In this document: one piece after another, positions 55,122-64,000 of the stretch | How positions within the stretch are numbered: position 1 is the first letter of the stretch | Layout: every line of letters begins with the position of its first letter | Assembly: GCA_026239495.1 (NCBI GenBank) | Contig: CP110830.1 | Coordinates: forward strand, 62,001-126,000 | Source: Spiroplasma phoeniceum | GTDB lineage: Bacteria; Bacillota_I; Bacilli_A; Mycoplasmatales; Mycoplasmataceae | Direction: 5' to 3' | DNA: 64,000 bases | Notes under the pieces: generated by a model | Seen by the model: the letters and a program-made list of their open reading frames with translations, nothing else | What the model was told of the DNA's origin: nothing | Database searches by the model: none | Program-made: the position numbers and the translations under genes

Positions 55122-55178
55122 ATTAATAAAATTTTATAACTCTTTTTTATTAATATTTACTAAACTGGGCGCAGTCTA
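55122..55178. repeat. ~56-bp repeat abutting IS-B, copy 3
   Basis: As at 5522 and 13745, ending GGGCGCAGTCTA. Here it precedes tRNA-Leu by ~60 bases. Confidence 0.7.
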
Positions 55179-55240
55179 TAAATTTTAAAATTTATGCTTA
55201 CTTTTTCTATAAAATACGATAAAATTAAAAAGGTACAAAT

Positions 55241-55325
55241 GCCCATGTGGCGGAATTGGCAGACGCAGTAGAATCAAAATCTACCGAAGAAATTCGTATC
55301 GGTTCGACCCCGATCATGGGTACCA
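55241..55325 (+). tRNA. tRNA-Leu (CAA)
   Basis: 85-base class II tRNA. Acceptor GCCCATG/CATGGGT (one G-T), anticodon CAA in loop ATCAAAA, long variable arm, T loop TTCGACC, encoded CCA. A TATAAAAT-like box lies near 55208. Confidence 0.95.
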
Positions 55326-55333
55326 AATTTTAA

Positions 55334-55374
55334 AGCAAATAAAAATCGGTTTTTAAAACCGATTTTTATTTGCT
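55334..55374. terminator. Bidirectional terminator (tRNA-Leu / thiN)
   Basis: Perfect 20-bp inverted repeat centred at 55354 (AGCAAATAAAAATCGGTTTT and complement). It overlaps the thiN stop codon. Confidence 0.9.
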
Positions 55375-55974
55375 ATAAATTGCAACAACTTGTCCTGTTA
55401 AAACATCAATATTCCCAACTGACGTAAGAAATTCATTACTAACTGCATTAGGCGATAATTCTGACAATTTTAATTGGTTAGCATTATATTTTAAATTACT
55501 AATTGTCACAGTTGCTGCTTGCAAACTAAATAATGAAAAATAAATATAGCCTGTCTTTTGATAAACTTCATTCATTCCTGGTTTTAATAAATAAGCGTAA
55601 GAATTATCATTCATAAAAATAATATTATAACAATAAATAAAGTTAAAACAACTCAACTCCATATCAAAGCGATTACCTTGTGCAATAAAAATAATTTCTT
55701 GTGGTTTTAATTTTAACGCTTCTTGTAAGGCTAATTCACCATCAATATAATCTTTAATTTGGGAAACTATTAATAAATCTTTTGCTTTACTAGTAATTAG
55801 TTTTGCTTCTGTTGTTGTTAAACTATCTTGGTCACAACAAAAAAGATCAAAAGTATCAAAATTTTTAATTAAATCTAAGGCGCCTCGTTCCACACCAATT
55901 TTATAATAATCTTGATACTGCTGTAAATCTAAATTTGTTTCTGAACAAACAATTAAAACTTTATTTGCTTTCAT
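55366..55974 (-). CDS. thiN: Thiamine pyrophosphokinase-like protein
   Basis: 202 residues. VERGALDLI near 28, CDQDSLT near 47 (usual GDFDS), KDYIDGELALQEAL near 74 (usual KDxTDxELA) and GNRFDMEL near 100 (usual GGRxDH) follow the TPK pattern, though each motif is altered. It would convert thiamine and ATP to thiamine pyrophosphate. ATG 55974 overlaps the rpe stop by 14 bases, so translation is coupled. In mollicutes this gene commonly ends the prpC-prkC-rsgA-rpe cluster. Confidence 0.8.
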   Translation of the reverse strand: MKANKVLIVCSETNLDLQQYQDYYKIGVERGALDLIKNFDTFDLFCCDQDSLTTTEAKLITSKAKDLLIVSQIKDYIDGELALQEALKLKPQEIIFIAQGNRFDMELSCFNFIYCYNIIFMNDNSYAYLLKPGMNEVYQKTGYIYFSLFSLQAATVTISNLKYNANQLKLSELSPNAVSNEFLTSVGNIDVLTGQVVAIYSK

Positions 55975-56641
55975 CTGCTAATAATCCTTTCAACCTTGCT
56001 GCTAAATCAACATGTCCAAATAAATAACTACCCACCACTAACACATCAACCCCATATTGTTTACAAAGGTTTGCAGTTTCAGCGTTAATTCCCCCATCAA
56101 CTTCAATTAGTGTTTTGCCATTATTTTGATCAAGATAATGTCGTAAAATTTTAATCTTTGCTGCTGCTGCTGGAATAAAAGCTTGACCACCAAAACCAGG
56201 TTCTACTGTCATTACTAAGACTAGGTCAAGACGATTTAAATACAAGTAAATAATTTCAACTGGAGTTGATGGTTTAATTGCTAACCCAATTTTTATGTTT
56301 AATTTTGTTCGTAAACTTAAAAATTCAGTTAATTGTGGATCAGTTAATGCTTCATAATGCAAAGTAATTGCTGATGCACCTGCTTTAATAAAGGGCAGCA
56401 AGTAATTTTCAACACTACTATTTTTAATTTTAACCATTAAGTGACAATCAAGATATAAATCGCTATAACTAGTAATATCAGCTAAAATCTTTGGACCAAA
56501 AGTTAAATTTGGTACAAAATCACCATCCATTACGTCAAAATGAATTCATTGAGCACCTGCTTTCTTAATTGCTGCCAAATCTTCTTGTAGGATTAAATAA
56601 TTTGCACTTAAAACACTTGGTGCAACAAAATATTTTTTCAT
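55961..56641 (-). CDS. rpe: Ribulose-phosphate 3-epimerase
   Basis: 226 residues. Beta/alpha barrel with APSVLSANY at the start, WIHFDVMDGDFVPNLTFGP near 32 (metal and catalytic Asp), DCHLMV near 65, VMTVEPGFGGQ near 138 and EVDGGIN near 172. It interconverts ribulose- and xylulose-5-phosphate. ATG 56644, directly before, is an alternative start. Confidence 0.95.
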
Positions 56642-56653
56642 CATTACCTCTTT

Positions 56654-57523
56654 CTATTGTTCTTGCATAATGCGAAAATAATCATTATAAAAAAATTGTG
56701 GAATAACATCTGCTTGAACTAACGCTTTTATTTTGCAATGTGGCTCATGCAAATGCAAGCAAGTTCGAAACTTACATTCATTAGCATATTGATTAAATAA
56801 ATGATAAGCGCGGGGCAATTCTCCTTTTTCATAATCTCTTAAATCAAATGTTGAAAAACCTGGTGTATCAGCAATCATTCCATCTAATAACTCATATAAT
56901 GCACTAGCTGTCGTTGTATGTTTTCCGCGGCCTAATGCTTTAGAAATTTCTTGCGTTTTAATTATCTCTGCTTGTAATATCGTATTTATAGTTGATGATT
57001 TCCCACTACCAGTTTGTCCAGTTAACACTGTGATTTTATTCTGAAAAAGTTGTTCAAATTGTTGTCATACCTTTTTATCATCTTTTTTATTACTAATAAA
57101 ATAAACTTCATAACCTAACTTTGGATATCAGTTAAAATATTTTTGATAAAGTTCATCTGTTTTAACTAAATCTTTTTTAGTAAAAACAATAACTGGTTTT
57201 AAGCTTTTGTATTCAATAAATGCTAAATATTTATTTAATAAATATGAATTAAAAGCCGGTTCTACCATTGCTGTAATAATAATAACTTGATCAACATTAG
57301 CAATTCGTGGCCGGTATAATTTATTTTTACGCGGCTCAATTTGATAAATAATTCCTTGCTTGTCATTTTGAATTTCAAATTGAACATAATCACCAACAAC
57401 TGGTTTAATTTCTTGATGACGAAATAACCCTTTTGCTTTGCAAGCATAAATTTGATGGTCAATATCATTTTTAACATAACAAAAATCGCTAACAATGCGA
57501 ATAATCATTCCTGTTTGATGCAT
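56654..57523 (-). CDS. rsgA: Ribosome small-subunit GTPase RsgA
   Basis: 289 residues. OB domain (1-~70), circularly permuted G domain with FTKKDL (G4) near 115, P-loop GQTGSGKSS near 168, DTPGFSTF (G3) near 222, and a C-terminal zinc site CKFRTCLHLHEPHC near 250. It assists 30S maturation, acting with late assembly factors. Starts 7 bases after prkC. Confidence 0.94.
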
Positions 57524-57529
57524 ATTATT

Positions 57530-58543
57530 CTACCCTGGCAAAAACAAGCAAAGACAAACTAAGGCAATAATCAAACAAACTAGTAAGAAACTAAATCATC
57601 AAGCAACCTTAATTCTTAAAAATCATGGATAAGAATAATGCCGATCATAAAGCTTACACCGCTTACCTTTTACTTCAAACATATTTGATAACTTTAAAGG
57701 TTTTTCCGGGCGATGTTCTGATGTTTCAATTGCTTGTAAACTAGTATTAAAATTTACTACTGTTTGAAACCGCTCACTAGGATCTTTCGCAATTGCTTTT
57801 AAAATAACATTTTCTAAACTTTGTGGGATTAAAGGGTTTACTAAACGTGGTCGTAGTGGCAATTCTTTAACATGTTTAACTGCAACAAAAGTTGGATTTT
57901 TTCCAACAAAAGGAGCCATCCCAACCGCTAACTCATATAACATAATGCCTAAAGCATAAATATCACTCCGTTTTGTTGCTGGTTTTGATTGAACAATTTC
58001 TGGTGCCATATATTTTGATGTTCCAATGATTTTTCCACATTCTAAATCTTCACTATTTTCTAAAATTGCAACCCCAAAATCAGCAACCTTGATTTTACCA
58101 TCATATGAAATCAAAATATTTTCTGGTTTAATATCACAATGAATAATATCATTATGATGAGCTTCCGTAATAGCTAAATTAATTTCATCAAAAAAATATA
58201 ATAATTCTTTAACAGTGCAAGGACCTAATGTTAGTAAACGATCTTTCAAGGTATAACCTTTAACTAATTCCAAAACTAAACAATGACGATCATACGCCTG
58301 AAATGAACCATAAACTTTAACCACATTATTATGGGAAAAATGCGCAATTGAATTATATTCTTTATTAAAACGTTCTACTGCTTCTTTATTTTTTGATAAT
58401 ATTAGTGTCATAATTTTAATTGCAACATGCCGCTTTAATAACATATCATATCCTTCAAAAACTTCGGCCATACCACCATCTGCAATTTTAGCTAAAACCT
58501 GATAACGATTGTGTAACACTGTTCCAATTGTGATTTGTTCCAT
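57530..58543 (-). CDS. prkC: PrkC-type serine/threonine protein kinase
   Basis: 337 residues. Kinase domain ~10-270: IADGGMAEVFEG (Gly loop), HVAIKIM (Lys), HCDIKPENIL (catalytic loop; HCD for the usual HRD), DFGVA and APE motifs. One C-terminal membrane helix (after TGA-coded Trps) ends the protein; the extracellular PASTA repeats of Firmicutes PrkC are absent, as common in mollicutes. Paired with prpC upstream. Confidence 0.93.
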
Positions 58544-58637
58544 TTTCTGCGCCCTTTTACCTTATTATTTTAACTTGTAAACATCATAACACAAAAAAAC
58601 TAAGAAGAAAAAAATAACAAATAAAAATAACAGTGCT

Positions 58638-59399
58638 TTAGTCTATTATTTCAAAAACAATTCCAGTTAAATTATCAGTTGATAGATTTTCTAATGCCCG
58701 ATCAATTAAAATTTTAACCTTATCGTTTAATTTATTTGCTGATTTTAATGTTTCAATTAAATCAATTTCATCAACATAATCATAAATTCCATCGGTGGTT
58801 AATAAATACTGTCCTTTAATATCTTCAATAACATAAGTATCAATTTTTAAATTCTTTGTTGGCCCTAAAGCACTTGTTAATACTTTTCAAAAAGTATGGA
58901 TATTATATTGTTTTTTATATTGACCTTTAAATTCTAATTCTTGTTTTTCTAGATATTCTGTTGAATTTTCCATATTTTGGTCAGTAGTAATTTGATAAAT
59001 TTTATCATGATGTAATTTATATAACCGTGAATCACCAATATTAATAACATATACTTTTCCATTAGCAATTAAAGCAGCAACAACTGTTGTTCCCATATCA
59101 CTTGTATCAGGATAAATTTGAGCATAAGTAACCATTCCCTGTTGAATTGCTAAAATTGTTTGACGAAATCATTTATTAATTTCTTCATCGGACAAATGAT
59201 TAAAATTTGTCCGTTTAAAATGTTCCACCAAACTATCAACAGCCATTTTACTGGCAACTTCGCCATGCTGATGACCACCCATCCCATCACAAACAATGGC
59301 AATATAATTGTTAAAACTATTATTGGCAAAATCAAAGTAATCTTGATTACTAGTACGATAAGCACCAATATCAGTTTTGTATCCAAACCGTATTTGCAT
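58638..59399 (-). CDS. prpC: PP2C-type protein phosphatase
   Basis: 253 residues. RTSNQD near 15, VCDGMGGH near 37 (metal Asp), INIGDSRLY near 118, TTDGIYDYV near 205 and DNLTGIVF at the end are the PPM motifs. Dephosphorylates PrkC targets. It starts 2 bases after the rlmN stop. A diverged partial copy lies inverted at 60621. Confidence 0.94.
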
Positions 59400-59401
59400 A
59401 A

Positions 59402-60439
59402 TTATTTTATAATAATCCCTTCATTTTTAGCTCGTAATTTACCAAAAGCAACATCAATATCGTGCCCAAATTCACGACGAACAATACAATTAATTTTTTG
59501 CTGTTGTAAAGTTTCAAAAAATTGATTAATTTTTGTACTGCGTTGATACCCATTTTCTGCAACTGTATTATAAGGAATTAAACTAACATAAGCATTTAAT
59601 CCTCGAATTAACTTTGCTAATTCTAATGCTGCTTCACGACTATCATTAACATTCTCAATTAAAATATACTCAAAAGTAACACGCCGATTAGTTAACTCAA
59701 TATAATAACGAACTGCATCTATTAATTTTTCTACTGGATAAGCTTTATTAATTGGCATTAATTGATTACGAATCGTATTATTTGGAGCATGTAATGAAAT
59801 TGCTAAATTAACTTGGGTCTTTAATTCTGCAAATTGTTTAATTTTTGGAACTAACCCACAAGTAGAAATTGTAATATGGCGCGCACCAATGTGATAGCCT
59901 TTTGAGTCATTAATAATGTTGACAAACTTAAGCGTATTATCAAAATTATCAAATGGTTCACCAATTCCCATTACAACAACATGGCTTACACGTTCATTTG
60001 TTGTTGCTAAATAACGATTAACCATCATAACTTGTTGAACAATTTCGGCAGTTGATAAATTCAGGGTTTTTTTTAATAGTCCTGAGGCACAAAAAGTGCG
60101 AGCCATATTACAACCAACTTGTGTTATAACACAAACAGAATTACCATAACTTTGAGGCATTAAAACTGTTTCAATTTTATAACCATCTGTTAACTGAAAC
60201 AAAAACTTTACTGTTCCATCTTTTGACTGTTGTTGAATAACAATTTTTAATGGCTCAATCGTATAGTATTCTTGTAATTTATTACGATCAGTTTTAGAAA
60301 TATTTGTCATTTCATCAAAAGAATATATTTTTTTGACATATATTCAATCAAAGATTTGCTCTGCTAAATACTTTTTAAAACCATGCGCAACTAAATCTAA
60401 TTGTAATTCCTCTTTTGGATATCCAAAAATTGATGTCAT
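59402..60439 (-). CDS. rlmN: RlmN-type radical SAM methyltransferase lacking two essential cysteines
   Basis: 345 residues, normal length. Recognised from [56 protein letters not shown] and the C-terminal [10 protein letters not shown]. RlmN/Cfr enzymes bind the 4Fe-4S cluster with CxxxCxxC; here it reads CNMARTFC, the middle Cys being Arg (CGC). The second methyl-carrying Cys in the usual ACGQL is Phe (VAFGKL). The first catalytic Cys (VCV) remains. By family chemistry this protein should not methylate A2503 or tRNA A37. ATG 60439 has GGAG 8 bases upstream. Confidence 0.88.
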
Positions 60440-60551
60440 TATTTTTCGCTCCATTTTTACATATTATAATTTTATCACAAAATAGCATTTGTTAAAATAG
60501 GCAAAAAAAATATTAATTTTTTAATTAATTTTTTTTGATATTTATTTAATT

Positions 60552-60620
60552 TTAACCCTGTTTTGAATTTAAATTGGCTGTCTCTTTATTATTGCGCCTT
60601 TCAGCTAATAATTCACGCAT
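60552..60620 (-). pseudogene. C-terminal remnant of a gene interrupted by prpC copy
   Basis: A frame ending MRELLAERRNNKETANLNSKQG and TAA at 60552-60554. It probably belongs with the N-terminal piece at 61053-61139; the middle is replaced by the inverted prpC fragment. Not recognised. Confidence 0.45.
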
Positions 60621-61061
60621 ATGCGGTTTGGATTCAAAACTGATATTGGTGCTTATCGTACTAGTAATCAAGATTGCTTTCATTTTGCCAATAATATTTT
60701 TAACAATTATATTGCCATTGTTTGTGATGGGATGGGTGGTCATCAGCATGGCGAAGTTGCCAGTAAAATGGCTGTTGATAGTTTGGTGGAACATTTTAAA
60801 CTGGCAAAGTTTAATCATTTGTCCGATGAAGAAATTAATAAATGATTTCGTCAAACAATTTTAGCAATTAAACATGAAATGCTTACTTATGCTCAAATTT
60901 ATCCTGATACAAGTGATATGGTAACAACAGTTGGTGCTGCTTTAATTGCTAATTGAAAAGTATATTTTATTAATATTGGTGATTCACGGTTATATAAATT
61001 ACATCATGATAAAATTTATCAAATTACTACTGACCAAAATATTGAAAATTCAAATAATTAA
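60621..61061 (+). pseudogene. Partial, inverted copy of prpC
   Basis: 147 codons, highly similar to residues 1-~143 of PrpC (NQD, DGMGGH, GDSRLY present), ending by TAA just after the homology stops near 61052. Lacks the C-terminal TDG and DN metal residues. No ribosome binding site of its own is apparent. Confidence 0.85.
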
Positions 61062-61139
61062 CAATATTGTCCCCATAATAATTCCAAAAATTAAAATTGA
61101 TAAATAGGTAATATGTTGTGGCGATAAACTTAACATCAT
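61053..61139 (-). pseudogene. N-terminal remnant of a membrane protein gene
   Basis: MMLSLSPQHITYLSILIFGIIMGTILLII: a start with one membrane helix after an AGAAAGAG site, cut by the prpC copy. The gene's end is probably 60552-60620. 61140-61250 is AT-rich and likely its promoter region. Confidence 0.45.
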
Positions 61140-61249
61140 TGTCTTTTTTTACTCTTTCTATTAAAATAACTGCTTTACATTTGGATTTTTATATAAATTT
61201 TCATTAATTTATAATTATATTATAGAATAATTTTGCTAAAAATATGCAT

Positions 61250-61285
61250 AATTTGCATTTTTTATTAATTTGCATTTTTTATTAA
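61250..61285. repeat. 17-bp tandem duplication
   Basis: TTTGCATTTTTTATTAA occurs twice in a row next to the IS left end. Confidence 0.75.
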
Positions 61286-61286
61286 A

Positions 61287-62373
61287 TAGACTTCTTGCAT
61301 AACCTAATCTAATTATTTTAAAATTCCTATAAAATATTTTTAAATTAAAATAGAAATTATAGGAGATTAAAATTATGAAATTTGATAAATTTAATTTTAT
61401 TAATGATAAAGAATTATTGCGATTAACCGGAGCAAAAAAAGCTACTTTTAATAAAATGTTAAATATTTTACAAGTAGCTGAAATAGAAAAATTTAAAAAA
61501 GGTGGCAAAAATAATAAATTATCACTAGAAAATCGGCTACTGATGACTTTATCGTATTGACGAGAATATCGGACTTATTTTCATCTTGCTAAAAGTTTTG
61601 ATATTAGTGAATCTAGTTGTTATCGCAATATCAAGTGAATTGAAGATATTTTAATTAAACACTCTGATTTTCAATAACTCGCTGGTAAAAAATCACTAAT
61701 AAATGATTATTTTAATGATAAAACTATTATTATTGATGTTGCCGAAACCCTAATCCAACGCCCAAAAAAGACAAAAACAATCTTATTCTGGTAAAAAGAA
61801 AAAACACGCCATTAAAACACAAGTAATTATCGAACAAGAAACCAAAAAAATTATTGCAACAAGTTTTTCACTTGGTAAAAAACACGATTATGCTTTATTT
61901 AAAGAATCAAAAATCGCAATTTTAAAAAATACCAAATTAATAGTTGATAGTGGTTATCAAGGAATACAAAAAATTCACAATAATGTTATAATGCCCACAA
62001 AGAAAACTAAGAAAAAACATTTAAATAAAGAACAAAAACAACATAATATACTAGTTTCAAAAATAAGAATTATTATTGAAAATATTTTTGCTATTCTTAA
62101 AAAATTTAAAATTATTACAGAAAAATATAGAAATCGTAGAAAACGATTTAGTTTAAGATTTAATTTAATTGCTTCAATTTATAATTTACAATTATTATAG
62201 TTATCATAAAAGATTTATTTAAAATTAACGAATTTGAATAATAAAATAATTTTTCGTTGTGGCAAAATATTAAATTTTTAAATAAAAGACATAATTAATT
62301 AAAATTATAATTTTATATTAACCCCTTTTTACAAATATTTGAAATTATTTTAATGGGTTATGCAAGAAGTCTA
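61287..62373 (+). mobile_element. IS-B (5')/IS-A (3') mosaic, decayed
   Basis: Left end, leader and the first ~100 transposase codons are IS-B; the last ~450 bp are IS-A. An in-frame TAA (CAA-TAA-CTC near 61675) and an A6 in place of A7 slippery run inactivate it. Confidence 0.86.
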
Positions 62374-62544
62374 ATAAATTAATTTTTTGTTTTGGCAAAA
62401 TATTAAATTTTTAAATAAAAAACATAATTAATTAAAATTATATTTTTCTATTAGTGTCTTTTTTACAAATATTTGCAATTTTTTAATAGGTTACGCAAGA
62501 AGTCTAATATTTTAATAATAAAAACAGGTATCGCAAGAAGTCTA
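62374..62544. mobile_element. Two IS end fragments in a row
   Basis: 62374-62506 is an IS-B right end (plus), 62507-62544 an IS-A left end (minus). With the element before, three IS termini follow each other, a scar of repeated insertion and deletion. 62545-62626 shows nothing else. Confidence 0.8.
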
Positions 62545-62626
62545 TTGTACAGTAACGTTATTTACTAATTAAAATAGTCATACACTATTTATATAATAAC
62601 TCATTTTATTAAAAAATAATATTTTT

Positions 62627-63769
62627 CTTTAATTTTGTCGAAAACTCTTGATGAAATAAAAAAAATCATCAATATGACAATTTAAAAACTAATTTTGTGT
62701 AAGATTATGATTTTGTTTTAAATTTTTTAAACGTTAAAATATAATACCGTTGATTGTTGGTTTGGTGTTAAACCTTTATGTTGGTATTTTCATTTTCAGA
62801 GCTTTAAATAATTTTGAATATTAGTGAAACCCAAACCATGATAATGAATTAAGGCTTCTTTAAGACTGGATTGTAATTTATTAATCTTATTTAACTTTCG
62901 ATAACTAGTATCAGGGTTTGTACTAGTTTTGGTGGAATATAGAGTAGAATTTGTTTGTTTTGCTACTAATAAATATAGTGGTTGCATGTCAGAAATAATC
63001 GTTGATTTTTCTTTAATCAATTGCTTATTCATATTTTCAATAATTCATTGTTTTTGTAATCGTTTGGTATTGGTAGATTGAACAAAAATATTATTATTGC
63101 TATCAACTGCCATTTGAATACAGCATTTGGTATTGGTTGAAAATGGATCGAGATGAGTTTTTCGTTTATCAAATTTATCTTTAAAATTACCTTTATGGAT
63201 TTCTTTAATAAATGTTTCATCCATTTGAATTTGACCATTTAATTTTTTAAATTTTAATTGGGTATTTTCTAATTGTTTTGATTGCATTAATTTTTGTCGA
63301 TTATACCAAGCAGTTTTTGGGGTTGTTTTAATAAAACGAGAAATTATTTTGCTAGATTGTCCTAATAATGCAATTTGAATTAATAAATTTCATTGTTCAT
63401 AATTTAAATGACTTCAATAAGTAAAATGATGACGAAAAGCATCAAAACTAGCACGACATTTTTTACATAAATATTTTTGTTTTCCTTCAGGATTATGACC
63501 ATTTTTAACACAATGAAAAGATTTGCAATTAGGACATGTAATGCCTTTATCTCTAAATTTTTGATCAATTTCATTTAAACGTTTTTGTTTTTTGATTACC
63601 TTTACTTCTTTTTTTATTTTTTCATAAAATTCTAAAAATTGATCATCTGTAAAACTGTTTTTTAATTCTGTAATTATTTTTTCCATCAATTATTTACCTC
63701 TATATATTAAAAATATACCTAAAATTAGGTATATTCTATAAATATCAAGAGTTTTCGACAAAATTAAAG
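62627..63769 (-). mobile_element. IS1595-type element, copy 2, intact
   Basis: 1143 bp with the same inverted repeats as 22469. Perfect 8-bp target duplication ATATTTTT (62619-62626 and 63770-63777). Confidence 0.93.
62727..63686 (-). CDS. IS1595-family transposase
   Basis: 319 residues, the same predicted protein as the copy at 22552: zinc ribbon CPNC...CKKC and DDE start IQMDETFI. No lesion visible. Confidence 0.88.
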
Positions 63770-63917
63770 ATATTTTTTATAATATCGTAAGTTATTTTAT
63801 AATTGAAAATTGTTTAGTTACTTAGTATTTAGTAAATAATTTACTTAATGATTGAATTTTAAAATGTGGTAATTAACTTTAATTTATAGTAAGATTACAT
63901 CTAGGAGGAAAAATTTT

Positions 63918-64000
63918 ATGATTGAAATGACAGTACAAAAAACAAGTGAACAAGGGAATAATCATTATTCTCTTACTCAAACTTTATCATTTGATAATAC
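63918..64000 (+). CDS. Start of an unknown gene (runs off the window)
   Basis: TAGGAGG site 7-8 bases before ATG 63918, then 27 open codons (MIEMTVQKTSEQGNNHYSLTQ...). Too short to identify. Confidence 0.5.
   Translation, partial: MIEMTVQKTSEQGNNHYSLTQTLSFDN

Noticed and set aside
59150-59525. ORFs on both strands around prpC start
   Set aside because: Out-of-frame readings of prpC and rlmN; they recur at the prpC duplicate only because the DNA is duplicated.

Overview
The window looks like part of a Spiroplasma chromosome, most likely the citri clade. In every well-conserved gene TGA falls inside the frame where tryptophan is expected (engB, leuS, nusA, fruA, prkC), so this is genetic code 4. 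Base composition is very AT-rich, mollicute-type lipoproteins are present, and there are remnants of SpV1-type plectroviruses with an IS30-type transposase. Family names rest on motif recognition by eye; no database search was run.

Layout. 1-2.1 kb: end of an unknown gene, a SpoU/TrmH-type RNA methyltransferase and engB. 2.2-5.8 kb: a small membrane gene split by an IS, a lipoprotein and an IS. 5.9-6.5 kb: a six-tRNA cluster (Asn-Glu-Val-Thr-Lys-Leu). 6.5-13.8 kb: nested IS elements, a second lipoprotein and a minus-strand plectrovirus remnant. 13.8-19.9 kb: PTS EIIB-like protein, nadK, a YwaF-like membrane protein, leuS, a frameshifted nitroreductase and a membrane protein. 20-30.1 kb: IS remnants, an intact IS1595-type element, a DMT transporter, class II fructose-1,6-bisphosphatase and a dead aldo/keto reductase. 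30.4-34.9 kb: the rimP(dead)-nusA-ylxR-ylxQ-infB operon. 35-38.8 kb: fruR(dead)-fruA-fruK. 39-43.7 kb: GC-rich noncoding island and IS/IS30 wrecks. 43.8-53.7 kb: a decaying virion-protein module of what appears to be a short-tailed dsDNA phage, carrying a lipoprotein and a secreted protein on the opposite strand. 55.2-60.4 kb: tRNA-Leu, then minus-strand thiN, rpe, rsgA, prkC, prpC, rlmN. 60.5-64 kb: a partial inverted prpC copy, IS elements and the start of an unknown gene.

The dominant theme is mobile DNA. Two related IS5-type elements (called IS-A and IS-B here; ends GACTTCTTGC, flanked by TA) occur more than a dozen times as full, mosaic, nested, inverted and end-only forms. There are also several IS3-type remnants, two identical IS1595-type copies with perfect 8-bp target duplications, and a ~151-bp non-autonomous repeat with 8-bp target duplications. 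Many ordinary genes next to them are pseudogenes.

How the genes work together: fruA/fruK import fructose and phosphorylate it to fructose-1,6-bisphosphate, GlpX and Rpe handle sugar phosphates, PrkC/PrpC form a kinase/phosphatase pair, and the nusA-infB and engB/rsgA genes serve transcription, translation and ribosome assembly. Points most worth attention: the reconstructable phage module with a candidate three-helix RNA upstream of its capsid genes, an RlmN homologue lacking two essential cysteines, a nonsense-ridden rimP inside an otherwise intact operon, the small mobile repeat, and a degenerate tRNA-Thr.
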